Assembly: GCA_030998225.1 (NCBI GenBank)
Contig: JAPYXD010000754.1
Span: forward strand, 2,480,001 to 2,544,000
Reading direction: 5' to 3'
Length of the DNA stretch: 64,000 bases
Source of the DNA: Diplolepis rosae
Lineage: Eukaryota > Arthropoda > Insecta > Hymenoptera > Diplolepididae
A model generated the notes under the pieces. It made no database searches. It had not been told where the DNA came from and was given only the letters and a program-made list of their open reading frames with translations. Positions 20,778 through 32,125 of the stretch are shown piece after piece. Each line of letters starts with the position of its first letter. The first letter of the stretch is position 1. Both the position numbers and the translations under genes were made by a program.

Positions 20778-21905
20778 CTTCTCATCATGGATGAGAAAGT
20801 ATTAGTTTCATGTGAAAATAACTTTCAAAATTTTCATCAAATATTTGCGTTTTGAGACCCCCTGAGTCAGAAAAAACGGGTTTTGCGAAAGTTTATGGCT
20901 TATCGAAGCCGAAAAAGTAAGGACAAGTTCATTAACCAGCCACATCCAACCAAAATTGAGAAAACGACCATTTTTTGTGTTTTTGAAAAAATAAAAAATT
21001 CCCATACTGGTTTTTAATAGTGCTCATAAATCTCTACAAATTATCTTCATAACATTTTTTGATTAAACCAAAATTAGAAATGGAAGAAATTTTTCTGTGA
21101 AAAAAGGAACGCTTCCACTCCGCTGGGTAACGAAAAATCAGAATCACAAAATTAGAAATGTTACAACATGTTAAAACTTGAAAAAAGTCAATATCAAAAT
21201 TCCATTTTCCAGTTAAATTATACGATATATGAAAAAAAGTTATCATACAAAATTATTTTCTACATAAAGATCTACAAATTTCAATTGCAAAATTTTTTTA
21301 TAAGATGTATATTTTTTTTAAATTTAAAAAAGTACTATTGAAAATCCAAAATTCAATTTTTTTTAACAATAGTCTCGACAGGATGTATTTTATGTTTTGA
21401 TTATAAGAAACACTATTGAAATTCCATTTTTATTAACCTAAATATGTGAGATACGAAATAAGCGTTGTTCAGCAAAATCGTTTCCCTAAATAAAGTCTAT
21501 GATTGTTTTTCCTTTTTGAGACATTTGGAAGAAAATATATTATTTTAATCATGTAATTTATTAAAAAGTTACTGAAATGTATACTGGAAATCGAGCGCAA
21601 AGCGTGAGTGTCATGATGAGAATGTGTTCCTTAAGGTCAATAGAGCCTTAAGTAAATTGATTTTCCGGTTTCACTTGAACTCAAAAACAAATCTAGTGAC
21701 TTTGAGAAAAAGTGTAATTCACATCATCTGTAATATTATAAAATTGGTTTGAGTTTCAGTATCAAATTATAAGAAATAAACTTAAATGTATGCGCAGAGC
21801 ATAAGACCGAGCGCTAAGCACGAGATCCAAGAAGAACGGAGCGCGAAGCGCGACGATCAAATCGCGCGTCCTAGGCGCGCTCAAACTTGTGAGCGATGAT
21901 TTTTT
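20778..21905 (+). mobile_element. Family A copy 6, with internal deletions
   Basis: Begins CTTCTCATCATGGATGAG. It lacks the microsatellite and adjacent TAGGTCGTGTGCGG block, and about one and a half of the tandem units. It ends in a short GC-rich tail (GAGCGCGAAGCGCGACG near 21840, GCGCGTCCTAGGCGCGC near 21873). A 78 bp insert (21083-21160) is bracketed by CAAAATTAGAAATG at 21069-21082 and 21147-21160. Noncoding. Confidence 0.8.
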
Positions 21906-21949
21906 AAACTCAAATTTGAAGTAAAAACACCTTGAGGATAAATATAAAT

Positions 21950-22262
21950 TGAATTTAAGGAATCACGTTTTTAGCATTTCTTAAATAGAAGAAATTATTT
22001 TTTTAACATTATTTATTTGATTCAAAAAAATATTTTTTCGATTCAAATAAAGTACTGTCAAAAACTTAAGAAAAAATTTATTCAATTTTATTACGTTGAA
22101 TGAAGACAAGTTTTTTTTTAAATTAAAAAAAATATTTCTGTAAGTTACATTACGTATATACCATTTGCGACTGTTCAGGCAGTTATTTGTCGAATGTCAG
22201 TCAAAAAAAAAAGAAAAAAAAATCAAGAAATTTCTTTAAATCAAAGAAACTTTTTTCTGAGT
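21950..22262. mobile_element. Fold-back-like element, TTTGATTC type, degenerate
   Basis: Repeated words TTTGATTCAAAAAAAT, TCGATTCAAATAAA, AAATCAAAGAAAC and a right end TTTTTTCTGAGTATA resemble 31019-31333. The left boundary is uncertain. Confidence 0.45.
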
Positions 22263-23273
22263 ATATGTTGAATCGACAAATGTACTTTCAGAAGATAAAA
22301 TTATAAATAATACATTTTATTTCTTAAAATTTTACTGTTCACGCTAATTAATTCTTTTTTTCGATGGATGAATTGTAAAATTCGCAAAAAATCGGAGAAT
22401 CATTCATCATTAGATCTCTCGAAATTACATTTGTCGATTCAGAATAGCAATTTGTGCGAATTCTATTTTATCAGTGTGGTTATCCAACAAGTTAATATCT
22501 GCATTGTATTAGGAACAATCCAAATCGTAAACTCTACAATATTTTTATTCTTTTGTTAAAAATAAGTATCTTCATGATGAATGATAGAATATCTTTCTCT
22601 AACTACTGTTGTATTGTTTGAAATTGAAATTTTGAAATTTAAAATTACGTATTCGATAAAGTAGATACAATATTTAAAAATCCACTAACCCGTCATTAAA
22701 TGTTTCTTACCGTATTAAAATTTTTATGAGGTTCGCTTCAAATAGCACAATCTAGTCATTTTTTTGCAGCTCAAAGGGTTGATTCGAACAGAAAATTAAA
22801 AAATATGGATCAAGCACCCCCTTTCTACATGTAATATACATATTTTAATTTACCCATACGTTTGCGATTTCTAAAGTACTTTCTCTACACATTCTCTAAA
22901 ATCCAACGTGTGCAAATGTTGTGGAGGGACGATATATAATATAAGTTCGAGAGGGTGAAATGCAATGCTGAATGATAGTGCAGCACCCTGGGGCATACGA
23001 GAAAATCGCTCTTATGTGTAAAACTCTCATCTGACTTTATGAAAAATAATTTTTTTTCCTTTTATCCTTATTAAAGCAGCCAATCACATAGATAGAAAAT
23101 TTAAAAAAAAGTTACACGCTCCTAAATGATAAATTACTAGTTGGTTTTATAATTTGAAAACATAAAAATCATAATAATACTTAATTCTAAAACTCTGCAG
23201 ATTTAGTGAGATTAATTTGTCGAATTAATAATTGATGAGGTTGGTATAAACGACCCAACATAAACCAGGGTTT
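22263..23273. other. Unassigned AT-rich stretch
   Basis: No repeat partner or domain-bearing frame found. The short frame 22368-22559 is not recognisable. Confidence 0.35.
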
Positions 23274-23804
23274 ATGTTGAATAATGCCAACTTGAGGACC
23301 GCTATTTGCGCGGAACAGAATTACCAAACCGTGCACGTGCTGCGTACATCCCCTTGCAATTCCCGTGAACTAGGAAAAGTAGTGGACACACATATATATA
23401 AACTTGTGCAGATGGACAACTCGATCCGGATTGCAGCGGCAATTAAGTTTTATGGTCGCGCATCCGGGGATCTGTTGCGAACGCGTCGATGGTCCCTCGT
23501 AAACTCCAAGTCGCCGGAGGCAGTTCAACCCTTTTCAACCAGGATGACGAACCAGGACAGAGGCAATGGCTCTAATTTTCTCGTCGAAACGTGTTTTAGC
23601 TCAAGATGGCCTGGCGGTTCCACTCAATTCTCCGTTTATTGGACTTGCATACCTCCCTCTGTGAACTACCGACTTAAACTCATCCTTTGCTGTATTTTTT
23701 GTTCGTTACTTTTAATTAATTTCGTTACCTTTCGTTATCACAGATCAAAAATAACATTAATTATAAAAAACTTCAACATTCTAGTCTTGAGAAATTCATT
23801 TTAA
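23274..23804 (+). CDS. Hypothetical 176-codon open frame (weak)
   Basis: The longest open frame in the window that is not inside a repeat. The first 370 bp are markedly GC-richer than the surroundings and single-copy here. The translation shows no recognised domain; the C-terminal third is hydrophobic (LILCCIFCSLLLINF) and encoded by AT-rich DNA, as expected of a frame running out of a GC-rich island by chance. Composition fits a host exon, UTR or regulatory island better than an intact gene. No splice sites or start context decide it. Confidence 0.2.
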   Translation: MLNNANLRTAICAEQNYQTVHVLRTSPCNSRELGKVVDTHIYKLVQMDNSIRIAAAIKFYGRASGDLLRTRRWSLVNSKSPEAVQPFSTRMTNQDRGNGSNFLVETCFSSRWPGGSTQFSVYWTCIPPSVNYRLKLILCCIFCSLLLINFVTFRYHRSKITLIIKNFNILVLRNSF

Positions 23805-24450
23805 AATGTTAATTTAATTTAGTTAGTAACATATGAAGTTAAAACAAAATTAATGGTCCCTTTTGTATCATCAATTAAGCATTAGAAATAAAATGCGATA
23901 ATTTACCCCACACTGAAAGAAATGCTTGGGATTTATCAGCCATATGAATGTAGCTGATTGTTTTTAAGTAATTGAACAAAAAATATTTGACAGTTAACCA
24001 AAAATATCGCTGCAATAGTAATTCATATGTTTGGAATACACATACAGGCTGAACTAATACAAGCAAACCTTGGTTTTCGGTAAATCACCAATATAATATA
24101 GGTCAAGGAACCACAATTATGTCTGTATCGTCGAATTTTTTTTTTTTTCAGTGCAATCAGTATTAAATTATATCCAAGTTGTTAATATTTCGCATCAATT
24201 GGAATTTAAATATTTAATAAATTAATAGAAATCTAGCCTCTATTAGATTAAAATTATCTTTTACTATTGGGATTACTATTTTTTTACTAATCCAAATTTA
24301 GTGTTTTTTTCTGGAAACTATTATAATTATCTATTATAATATATAAATTATTTGTTACTCTTTTAATTTTAATCAGTAAATTTTTCTTATTTATTCTATT
24401 CAGAAACTGAATTCTAACTATGAATCAGTTGATGTGACTCAGAACAACTA

Positions 24451-25216
24451 CAGTAAAACCCCGTTTATCGCAACACCTTCCAATCAAATGCCTCCCGTTT
24501 ATCGCAAAAACGGAGGGGTTCCCACTTCTTCGCCGCCAGCTTAAACAACTGATTATCAGCACATGCGCCTAAACGAATAGTTTCACGCGCTTTCGCTGTT
24601 TATCATTGTTTACAGTCGTGTTCCAATAACCTCCAATGCGTTTTTTTATTGCCATTATATGTGCAATTATAAATGAGTGAAAACGTGGAACCGAACGATG
24701 GTACGTAAACGACTAGTACAAACAATACATTTTAATTACTTTAAAGCTTACATATTTCTCTCATAATTTTCGAATGCTTGATTGAATTTTTTTCAGTAGA
24801 AATATTCCCGCATTTTGTAAAACAATTGATTCGCAATTGGTAAAGCGATTGCTGTACTAGGCACAATTCATGCTATAATTTGTCATAATAATATACATTG
24901 AAATGTGAAAAATTTATATATTTTTCTGTTACATATAAAACACAAATATGTAGCAATATATACATAAACGATAGTTTCATATCATATAAACGATATATTT
25001 CATATCTCCCTAATATACGAAAATTCATATAAATATATGCATCACAAATTTAAAAGTGAGGGGTATTCCCGCCTATCCTTAAGAATCACGTGACCACTCC
25101 TTCTACTAATAAGAGGGAGAAAAAAATGGTAAAGTTTATTGCGATAAACGGGAGAGACAAGTTGCAATAAACGGGAGTTGCGATAAACGGGTGTTGCGAT
25201 AAATGGGGTTTTACTG
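24451..25216. mobile_element. 766 bp pogo/Tigger-type element with subterminal iterons
   Basis: TIR CAGTAAAACCCCGTTTATCG at the left and its near-perfect reverse complement at the right, with TA at 24449-24450 and 25217-25218. The right end carries four tandem variants of TTGCGATAAACGGG (25138-25205). The left end carries at least two inverted counterparts (CCCGTTTATCGCA), as expected of transposase-binding subterminal repeats. A short exon-like frame begins at 24674 (ATGAGTGAAAACGTGG) and ends at a GTACGT donor-like site; it may be a remnant of the lost transposase gene. No DDE domain remains. Confidence 0.9.
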
Positions 25217-25299
25217 TAATTGCATAGCAAAAAATCAATCGTGGATTGAAATTAGTAAAAAAAAAAAACTCATTCGAATACTCAAGTATAGAAAACAGT

Positions 25300-25740
25300 T
25301 TGTTTCTTTTTCTAATTTAGTTTGTTATCGACTGATTTCTCAGTTAATGTGACTCAAAACTTGGGTTGTAAGCGATGTAACGTTTCATTGAAACATTGAA
25401 ACTTTCATTTGAAATATTTCAATATTTCATGGTCAAAGTTTCATTGTTTCATGAAACATTAGGAGAAGAGGGGGAAACGTCTATCTACACAGGCGCACAG
25501 AAGTCAGATCAGGTTAGACAGTTGGATCATAAAATGTCCTTGAAATATTTATTTAAACTATATATAGTTTGAATTTTCCCGCTTTTCTGTTTGAAACTTT
25601 GAAATATTTCATGAGACTCCCAATGTTTCATGAAACTTTACATTACATCAAAGTTTCATGAAATTTTACAACCCTACTCAAAACAACAGATTCTATAGCC
25701 ATTGTTTATTCACTGATTGAAATTAGTAAGAAAAAATGAT
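25300..25740. repeat. Family D repeat, interrupted by the hAT MITE
   Basis: The flanks of the hAT insertion read CTGATTTCTCAGTTAATGTGACTCAAAAC and, after it, AACAGATTCTATAGCC...GATTGAAATTAGTAAG. A sister copy at about 24400-24450 plus 25219-25275 is interrupted by the pogo element. An uninterrupted copy lies at about 62650-62800. Two neighbouring copies were thus each hit by a different transposon. Confidence 0.6.
25361..25676. mobile_element. 316 bp hAT-type MITE with 8 bp target duplication
   Basis: Ends TTGGGTTGTAA (left) and TTACAACCCTA (right), flanked by CTCAAAAC at 25353-25360 and 25677-25684. An exact 8 bp duplication and a (T/C)AGGGTTG-like terminus are typical of hAT elements. The interior has repeated palindromes TTTCATGAAA and TTTCAATGTTTC-type words near both ends. 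No coding sequence. Confidence 0.88.
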
Positions 25741-26213
25741 TTAAATCAGGAAAGAAAATCAGTTCTATGAAAGAAAATCATTAAAAATCGTTTTTACATC
25801 TCATAAAGTATACATCTTAAAAATTGCACTGTGTCTTGACAGAACATAATTGTTCTACTTAAGGGAGCATTACTTTCTCTACTAGAAATGCAAAGTAGAA
25901 AAAGTATGTTATGATGGGACATTTGCATAATACGTTACATACTTGAGACTCCAGATGAAAAAGCAGTCATAGAATAATGAAATAGAAGTTTAAAGTCCGT
26001 AAACTTAAAAAATTAAAAATGGATTAAAGGACCTTCAACAAAAATTACCAAGTTCAATTTTTTGTACCTAAATCATGTGTATTATTGATTATTATTTTTT
26101 TATGGTTATCACAACAATACAATATTTTCACGAGAAAATGAAGGAATATTATCCCCCAGAGAGGATAATTATGATTGAAATCAGGATTAAGGCATTGAAT
26201 TTCAAAGTTTTTT
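25741..26213. other. Unassigned AT-rich stretch
   Basis: No gene or repeat supported. The 94-codon frame 26075-26359 runs into family A copy 7 and is an artefact. Confidence 0.35.
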
Positions 26214-27700
26214 ACATTCTCATCATGGATGAGAAGGTATTGGTTTTATGTGAAAAATGTCTTTCGAAAATTTCATCAAATCTTTACGTTTTGAGACCCC
26301 CTGAGTCAGAAAAAATGGTTTTTACGAAAGTGTCTGTCTGTCTGTCTGTCTGTCTGTAGTAGGTCGTGTGCGGCATAACTCTCGATAGAATTATCAGATT
26401 GAATTGAGCTTTGGTACACTTTATCAGAGCCGAAAAAGTAAGGACAAGTTCGTTAACCAGCCACATCCAATCAAAATTGAGGGGTTGAGCACTACTTTTG
26501 TGTTTTTGAAAATAATTTTTTGAAAAAATCAAAAATTTCAATACTGGTTTTAGATAGTGCTCATAAATCTCTAAAAATTATCCTGATAACATTTTTTGAT
26601 TAAATCAAAATTAGAAATGTTACAGCATATTCAAATTCGAAAAAAGTCAATATCAAAATTCCCTTTTCCAGTTAAATTATACGAGATACGAAAAAACGTT
26701 ATGATACAATATTATTGAATAAATAAAGACCTACAAATTTGAATTGTAAACTTTTTTCATAAGATGCATATTTTTCTTTTTAATTAAAAAAAAAACTATT
26801 GAAAATCCAAAATTCAATTTTTTAACAATAATATGTAAAATAAGAAAAAAACGTAAGAATACAAAGTTGTTAGTTTCAAAAAGATCTACAAGTTTTGTCT
26901 CACACAGTTTCTGATAAAACATATATTTTTCGTATCAATTCCAAAAAATACGATTAAAATTCAAAAATTCCATTTTTTAGACAAAATATGTGAGATACAA
27001 AAAAAACTTTGAGATGAAAAATTGTTTGGCTAAATAAGGTCTACACATTCTTATCGAGAAATTTCTCGACAGGATGTATATTTTAATTTTTTGATTTTTA
27101 ATATTGAAAAAATTCGATTTTTTTCACCAAAATATGTGAGATACGAAATAAGCGTTTTTCTGCAAAATCGTTTCCTTAAATAAAGTCTACGAATGTTTTT
27201 CCTTTTTTAGATATTTGGAAGAAAATAAATTTATCAATAATCATGTAATTTATTAAAAAGTTACAAAAATGCATACAGAAAATCGAGCGCGAAGCGCGAG
27301 TGTCATGATGAGAATGTGTTCCTTAAGGCCGATAGAGCCTTAAGTAAATTGAATTTCCTGTTTCACTTAAACTGAAAAAGAAACTTAGTGAATTTGAGAA
27401 AATGACTAATTTACATCATCTTTAATATCATTAAATTGCTTTGAGCTTCAGTATTAAATTATAAGAAATAAACTTAAACGTATGCGAAGAGCACAAGACA
27501 GAGCGCGAAGCGCGAGTTCCAGAAAGAACGGAGCGCGAAGCGCGACGTTCAAAAATTCCGGAGCGCGCAGCGCGACGATCGAGTATTACGGAGCGCGAAG
27601 CGCGATGATCGAATCGCGCGCCCTAGGCGCGCTCAAACTTGCGAGCGCAGCGAGCTGCGCGCGAAGCGCGCAATGAGAATGTGCCCGCGAAGCGGGTAGA
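26214..27700 (+). mobile_element. Family A copy 7, most complete copy
   Basis: Runs from ACATTCTCATCATGGATGAG to a terminal hairpin GTGCCCGCGAAGCGGGT. Order: head; (TGTC)n at 26331-26357; GGAGCCGAAAAAGTAAGG-like block; four to five degenerate 150 bp units; GAGCGCGAAGCGCGAG and TCATGATGAGAATGT (about 27286-27317); stem-loop CTTAAGGC...GCCTTAAG; a moderately conserved 130 bp spacer; and a GC-rich tail at 27482-27700. No protein. Orientation as defined here is head to tail; copies 2 and 6 share it, and copies 1, 3, 4 and 5 are reversed. Confidence 0.9.
27482..27700 (+). repeat. Iterated GC-rich palindromes (GCGCGAAGCGCG) in the family A tail
   Basis: Words of the form GAGCGCGAAGCGCGA recur at about 27500, 27530, 27560 (with CAG), 27592 and 27655. 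They are separated by 15-20 bp spacers and followed by CGCGCCCTAGGCGCGC and the terminal hairpin. The number of units differs between copies 3, 4, 6 and 7. An Ala/Arg/Ser-rich 64-codon frame at 27482-27676 is only the translation of this array. Its composition contrasts sharply with the AT-rich body. Confidence 0.85.
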
Positions 27701-29500
27701 TTTTTTTTCTATCAATGTATCAATGGACTATTTCACTTAATGTTACGTACAAAAAGTAGCAAAACAGAAGGCAAGGGAGTATACATTATATATGTATGAG
27801 GGTTTGATTACCGTAGGCACGAAGCTGAGTCAATTATGCATACCTAATGGAAGCAGAAACTGGCCCGTAGCCACGCTTACCTGTTGCTCGTGCCAAATCG
27901 TTTCTGTGCAAGACTACGACAACCATAAAGAAGTCTTTCCCAGGGGAAGAGGCTGGATGTGATATATAAGGCTGAATGGACGTAGAAAGTGAAATTTAGT
28001 CGTAGAAAAAGAGGATAAGGAAACAGGAAAGAAAAACGACAGAGCCTCCAGCAAAACGTGGTAACTTAAAGGTTCCCAAGGGGTAACTGAAAAGGAACTC
28101 CTGATGCGGTGTAAGAGGTTATACACTGTGATTTCTGACAAAAGGAATTTGCTTCAATCAACTTAAAGACTTTCTAGAGTCTGTTTAAGGAATATAGCCA
28201 TGTAGATCTACTTCAAGTACTGATTCTCAGTGTAATTATCACAATAAAGAAACTCTTCTGCACCCAAAGAAATAATAAATTAATTGAAAAACCATTTTAA
28301 AACGAAGGATATCTACAGATTTAATTTCATAGAAGAATACAACAATATTGTTCAATACTTTAATTAAACCCTGCAGAATTTTCATTCCACTGAAAATGAA
28401 CATAATTATATGAGAATGTAATATTGTACAATATTCCGAGAGAAAAGATGAAATATTAAATTTTAATAGCTCCCAGACAAAAAGGAATTCAATAAAAGAA
28501 ACTTCGATTCAATAGTCATACAAAACGACCACAGGAGTTCAACAAGAAGATTATTCAATGGAGGATAAGGGGAATGAAGTTAAGAAAGAAAATACCTAGT
28601 GATGAAGAAAGAAAGGACGTTCGGTATGGGAAGGACCTGGAGGTAGAATAAGTGAAATTGAATTCGTTCGACGAGAAAGGAATGGAGGGGTATCGAGAAA
28701 GAAAGAAATATTGAAGTCGCATGTGAAATGAGGTGTAAAATTTTTCCACTGGAAGTGGATCTACAGCTCACTGTTAATCATTGCTGGCAAAAGTACTACA
28801 TCAAAAATCAAAATTCATAATCTTAAGAAATTTTGCAGCATAATTACCAGATTGACTAGAAAGAATAGATTATGCTCATTCAGTGAAAACATTTGAATGA
28901 ATAAAAAAATAAATAAACGAAAACTGGAGTTTATGAGAATTAAGAAAAGATTATGCAAAAATATGGGAATTGTGAAAGCGAAGACAAGATTCCTATTAAA
29001 AGTTTTTTATTCAATTAAAAAAAAAAAGAGAATAATAAAAGTTTATAAAACAGTTGTCCTCACAAAACTTATTAAAAAGTTTATTCGAGAATCAATTTCG
29101 AAAGTCTGTCTTCTGAATATCTTTGCGCCTAATTTAATTATTTAATTAATCAAAAATAATTTGAGTAAGTGAATCTGTATCTATTGAATTTAAAGTCACT
29201 TAGTGAAATAGAATCAAGTGTTAATCCACTAAAACATATGTTTAGTGTGCGTTTGGTCTTTACAAAACATTGGTAAACTATACTTTGGGCCGTAAAGTGC
29301 TTAATGAGATAACTTGACATTCATGTACTAAAATCACGCCATTCCTGATCCAAATTCAAGCAATCAGTTAATTAGTTCTATTTCCTTATTAAAATCTATT
29401 CATAAGAAGAAAATCACAAGTACATGCTTATCGAAACTAAAATATAATCATTGATACAAAATAAGAAAAGACATCCCTAAACGCAGAAGAAAGTTTCGTA
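27701..29500. other. Unassigned; moderately GC-richer 27780-28160
   Basis: Single-copy within the window. Minus-strand frames at 27914-28141 and 28555-28771 and an A-rich plus frame at 28897-29145 (Lys/Ile-rich, 82 codons) show no domain. I cannot support a gene. Confidence 0.35.
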
Positions 29501-29816
29501 CACGGAGAAAAATAGTTCGAGAACTTTACTCAATTTTTGGGTAAAGTTGGGATACATGGCGATATTTGGACATTAGTTAATATTAATTAGGTGAGTTTGA
29601 AATTTTATTCTTTAAATATTATTTAATATTATTGTAATAATTTTTGACGTACATCTTGAAACTTTACTCTACATTTTTGAATTTTACCGAACTTTGATGC
29701 ATTCTTTACCATTTTTAAATCACAAATTATTACAATAATACTAAATAATTTCAAACCACTCCGTATGTCTCAACTTTGCTAAAAGTTGAGTAAAGTTTCA
29801 AACTATTTTTCACCGT
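29501..29816. mobile_element. Fold-back element, AAAGTT type, 316 bp
   Basis: Left CACGGAGAAAAATAGTTCGAGAACTTTACTCAA pairs with right-end sequence TTGAGTAAAGTTTCAAACTATTTTTCACCGT (first and last bases 29501 and 29816). TA precedes the left end and TTA follows the right. The interior contains complementary ATTATTACAATAATA words. Member of the shared-terminus group. Confidence 0.75.
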
Positions 29817-30040
29817 TTAAAATCTACAAGAAGTTCGCTACTTATTTTTACAACTTGACTTTTTAGTAGATTTAACAAGAAGTTTAGTCCAATCAACAAA
29901 TTTTCTGTACGTTTTGCCTATCTTCCAGTAAAATCTACTAATCTCGGATTTTTTTAACTATTCGGTAGATTTCACTAGATTTTAAGTGAAACATACAGAA
30001 AATTTGTTGCTGGATCTGAACTTTTTGTAAATTCCAATAA
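29817..30040. mobile_element. Fold-back element, AGTAGATTT type, degenerate
   Basis: AAAATCTACAAGAAGTTCGC at the left and inverted AGTAGATTTCACTAGATTTTAAGTGAAA and GAACTTTTTGTAAATT at the right. Related to the intact copy at 30233-30538 (shared ACTTGACTTTTTAGTAGATT and CAACAAATTTTCTGTACG). Boundaries uncertain. Confidence 0.55.
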
Positions 30041-30232
30041 CAGTCATCACTGTAACTATTCATGTTAAAATAGGTGAATAGGTGAACTTTTTCTCAAAAT
30101 TAGGTGACAACATTTTTTTTATAAAATGATTATATATCCAATTCAAGAGACACTAAAAGAATATCATTAAAAGTAGTAAATTAAAAATATGGAATATTTA
30201 ACAAAACTAATAAATTTCTAACATAATTAATG

Positions 30233-30538
30233 CACGCAGAAAAAAGATCAGTAAAATTTACAGGATGTTCGGTACTTATTTGGACAACATGACTTTTTAG
30301 TAAATTTTACAAGAAGTTGAGTTCAATCAACAGATTTTCTGTACAATTCACTTAGCGTACAGTACAATCAACTTGACTCGGATTTTTTCGTATTCAGTAG
30401 ATTTTACTGGACGCTGAGTGAAACGTACAGAAAATCTGTTAATTGAACTCAACTTCTTGTAAAATTTACTAAAAAGTCATATTGTCCAAATAAGTACCGA
30501 ACTTCCTGTAAATTTTACTGATATTTTTTCTGCGCGTG
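30233..30538. mobile_element. Fold-back element, GTAAAATTTAC type, 306 bp
   Basis: Arms of about 120 bp are almost perfect inverted repeats. The left starts CACGCAGAAAAAAGATCAGT and runs through TTTACAAGAAGTTGAG and CAGATTTTCTGTAC. The right reads the same in reverse complement, ending CTGCGCGTG. The centre is about 65 bp. Among the least diverged fold-backs in the window, so probably recent. Confidence 0.85.
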
Positions 30539-31018
30539 GATGGCTTATCAATGTTGCTGAAATTTCATTAAAGTTGCTAAATTTCTTCTCAGTAAAAATT
30601 CTCTTATGTGAATATTATTTGTTGAAAATTCATTAATTTTATTGCAAATTATGAAGCTTCGTTGATAATTCATTGAATTTATTGAAAATTAATTTTTTTT
30701 TAATTAATTAAATCGGAAAAAGTGACAAGTCACTTTTTCTTTCAAAATCATGACTATACTAACTTTTATTTCAAAAAGTGACCTCAGAGACCGATTGAAA
30801 CAAGAACAAAATAAAGAAAAATGGATTCATATAAATCAAACAAACATTTTTTATAAAATTTTTCTTTATAAATTGAAAAAAGGTGACAAATTATCAAAAT
30901 AGCTGAAATAGGTGACAAAATGCAAAATTGGTGAAAACAGGTGAATAGATAACGACCTGTGATGACTGTAATAATCTTCTTTTCTGCGTGTACTCGTTAT
31001 GAGAAAGAAGTTTTTTTA
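30539..31018. other. Unassigned AT-rich stretch between fold-backs
   Basis: Contains repeats of AGGTGACAA-like words (about 30083-30105, 30722-30735, 30892-30920) flanking the 30233-30538 fold-back. They may belong to an older element that this fold-back invaded. Confidence 0.3.
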
Positions 31019-31333
31019 CACTCAGAAGAAAGATTTGATTGAATCAAAGAAAATGATTTGTTTCAACGACTTTCTTTGATTTAAAGAAATGATTTGTTTA
31101 AATGCAATAAAATTTGTTTGATTCAAACAAAATATCTTTGAAAGAAATTAATGCATTGATATATGGTCAAAGATATAATTTGTTTGATTTAAGGAAGAAA
31201 TTTATTTGATTCGAACAAATATTTATTTGGTCCAAAGATATTTTGTTTCATTAAAACAAAACATTTCTTTACATCAAAGAAAATATTTAAAACAAATAAT
31301 TTTTTTGATTCAATCAAATATTTTTTCTCAGTG
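31019..31333. mobile_element. Fold-back element, TTTGATTCAA type, 315 bp, TA flanks
   Basis: Starts CACTCAGAAGAAAGATTTGA and ends ATTTTTTCTCAGTG, with TA at 31017-31018 and 31334-31335. The arms are made of serial self-complementary words (TTTGATTGAATCAAAG, TTTGTTTGATTCAAACAAA, TTGATTCGAACAAATA). Same family as 3808-4121. The 73-codon frame 31206-31427 begins inside it and is not a gene. Confidence 0.8.
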
Positions 31334-31827
31334 TATATTACTGGTACTATTTCACCCAAGAAAACTAAAATTTAAATTTAATCTAAAATTAACTCTAATT
31401 ATTTTTGTTACGCTATTCTTTTGGTGATCTGTAACAATACGTTGGAAGTAAGTAATAGTAAGCAAATTTTAATGATTTGATATTAGGTGTCTGATAAAGG
31501 CAAAGGTACATAATTTGAAATGAAATAAATAATGAAAGCATGTAACTATATTGACAAACTGAGAGTTTCGTAAGGGAAGCATTAATTAGCAACCCATGAT
31601 GAAAGTGTGGATATTAGTAATTGGCAGGCGAAGAGAAACCGCTATGCTGGACTAGTTAATAGTTTCTAACAGAAAACAGTGACGGAGTTTGTATTCATGT
31701 AGAAGTGGAAGGTTGTAGATGATACCGGTACTGTAGGTGGTAACCAAAACTTTCAAAGTCGGACGGGTTCACCCCTTACCCAGTTCTCTTTCTCACCCTG
31801 TTTATCTCCTTGTCATCCTTGTTCTCT

Positions 31828-31861
<34 letters not shown>

Positions 31862-32125
31862 TTCATCGTAAACAACAATACGCATTCAATTCGAGGTGTT
31901 CTAGACTCACGGGATTGTCACAACTTCTACCTCTACATCTCCTTAGACCTGGAGCAAATATGGCCATCAATGGGGACATGCAACAATTCCGCAAAGCTCT
32001 TATTGCCTCCAAGAAAATGAGTAAGGATTTTCTCCTAATAGTTACCCTCAAAGCATGGAATTATACCATCCTTTTGTTGCAACATAGAATAAGAATATTC
32101 GTTAGCTTCAATAAAGCACAGCTTA
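31334..32125. other. Unassigned; (CT)n tract at 31833-31862
   Basis: GC-moderate single-copy sequence with a CCCCCCCTCTCTCTCTC tract. The 112-codon frame 31810-32148 starts in the CT repeat and ends in a fold-back element, and the opposite frame 31863-32051 overlaps it. Neither has a recognised domain. Confidence 0.35.

Noticed and set aside
23274..23804. 176-codon frame as a confident gene
   Set aside because: No domain, no clear splice context, and it runs from a GC-rich island into AT-rich sequence. It is listed only as a weak hypothetical.
27482..27676. Arg/Ala/Ser-rich 64-codon frame
   Set aside because: It is the translation of the GCGCGAAGCGCG palindromes in the family A tail.
26214..27700. 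Firm Helitron assignment for family A
   Set aside because: No CTRR 3' end following the hairpin and no TC 5' end could be established from the copies here, so only a resemblance is claimed.
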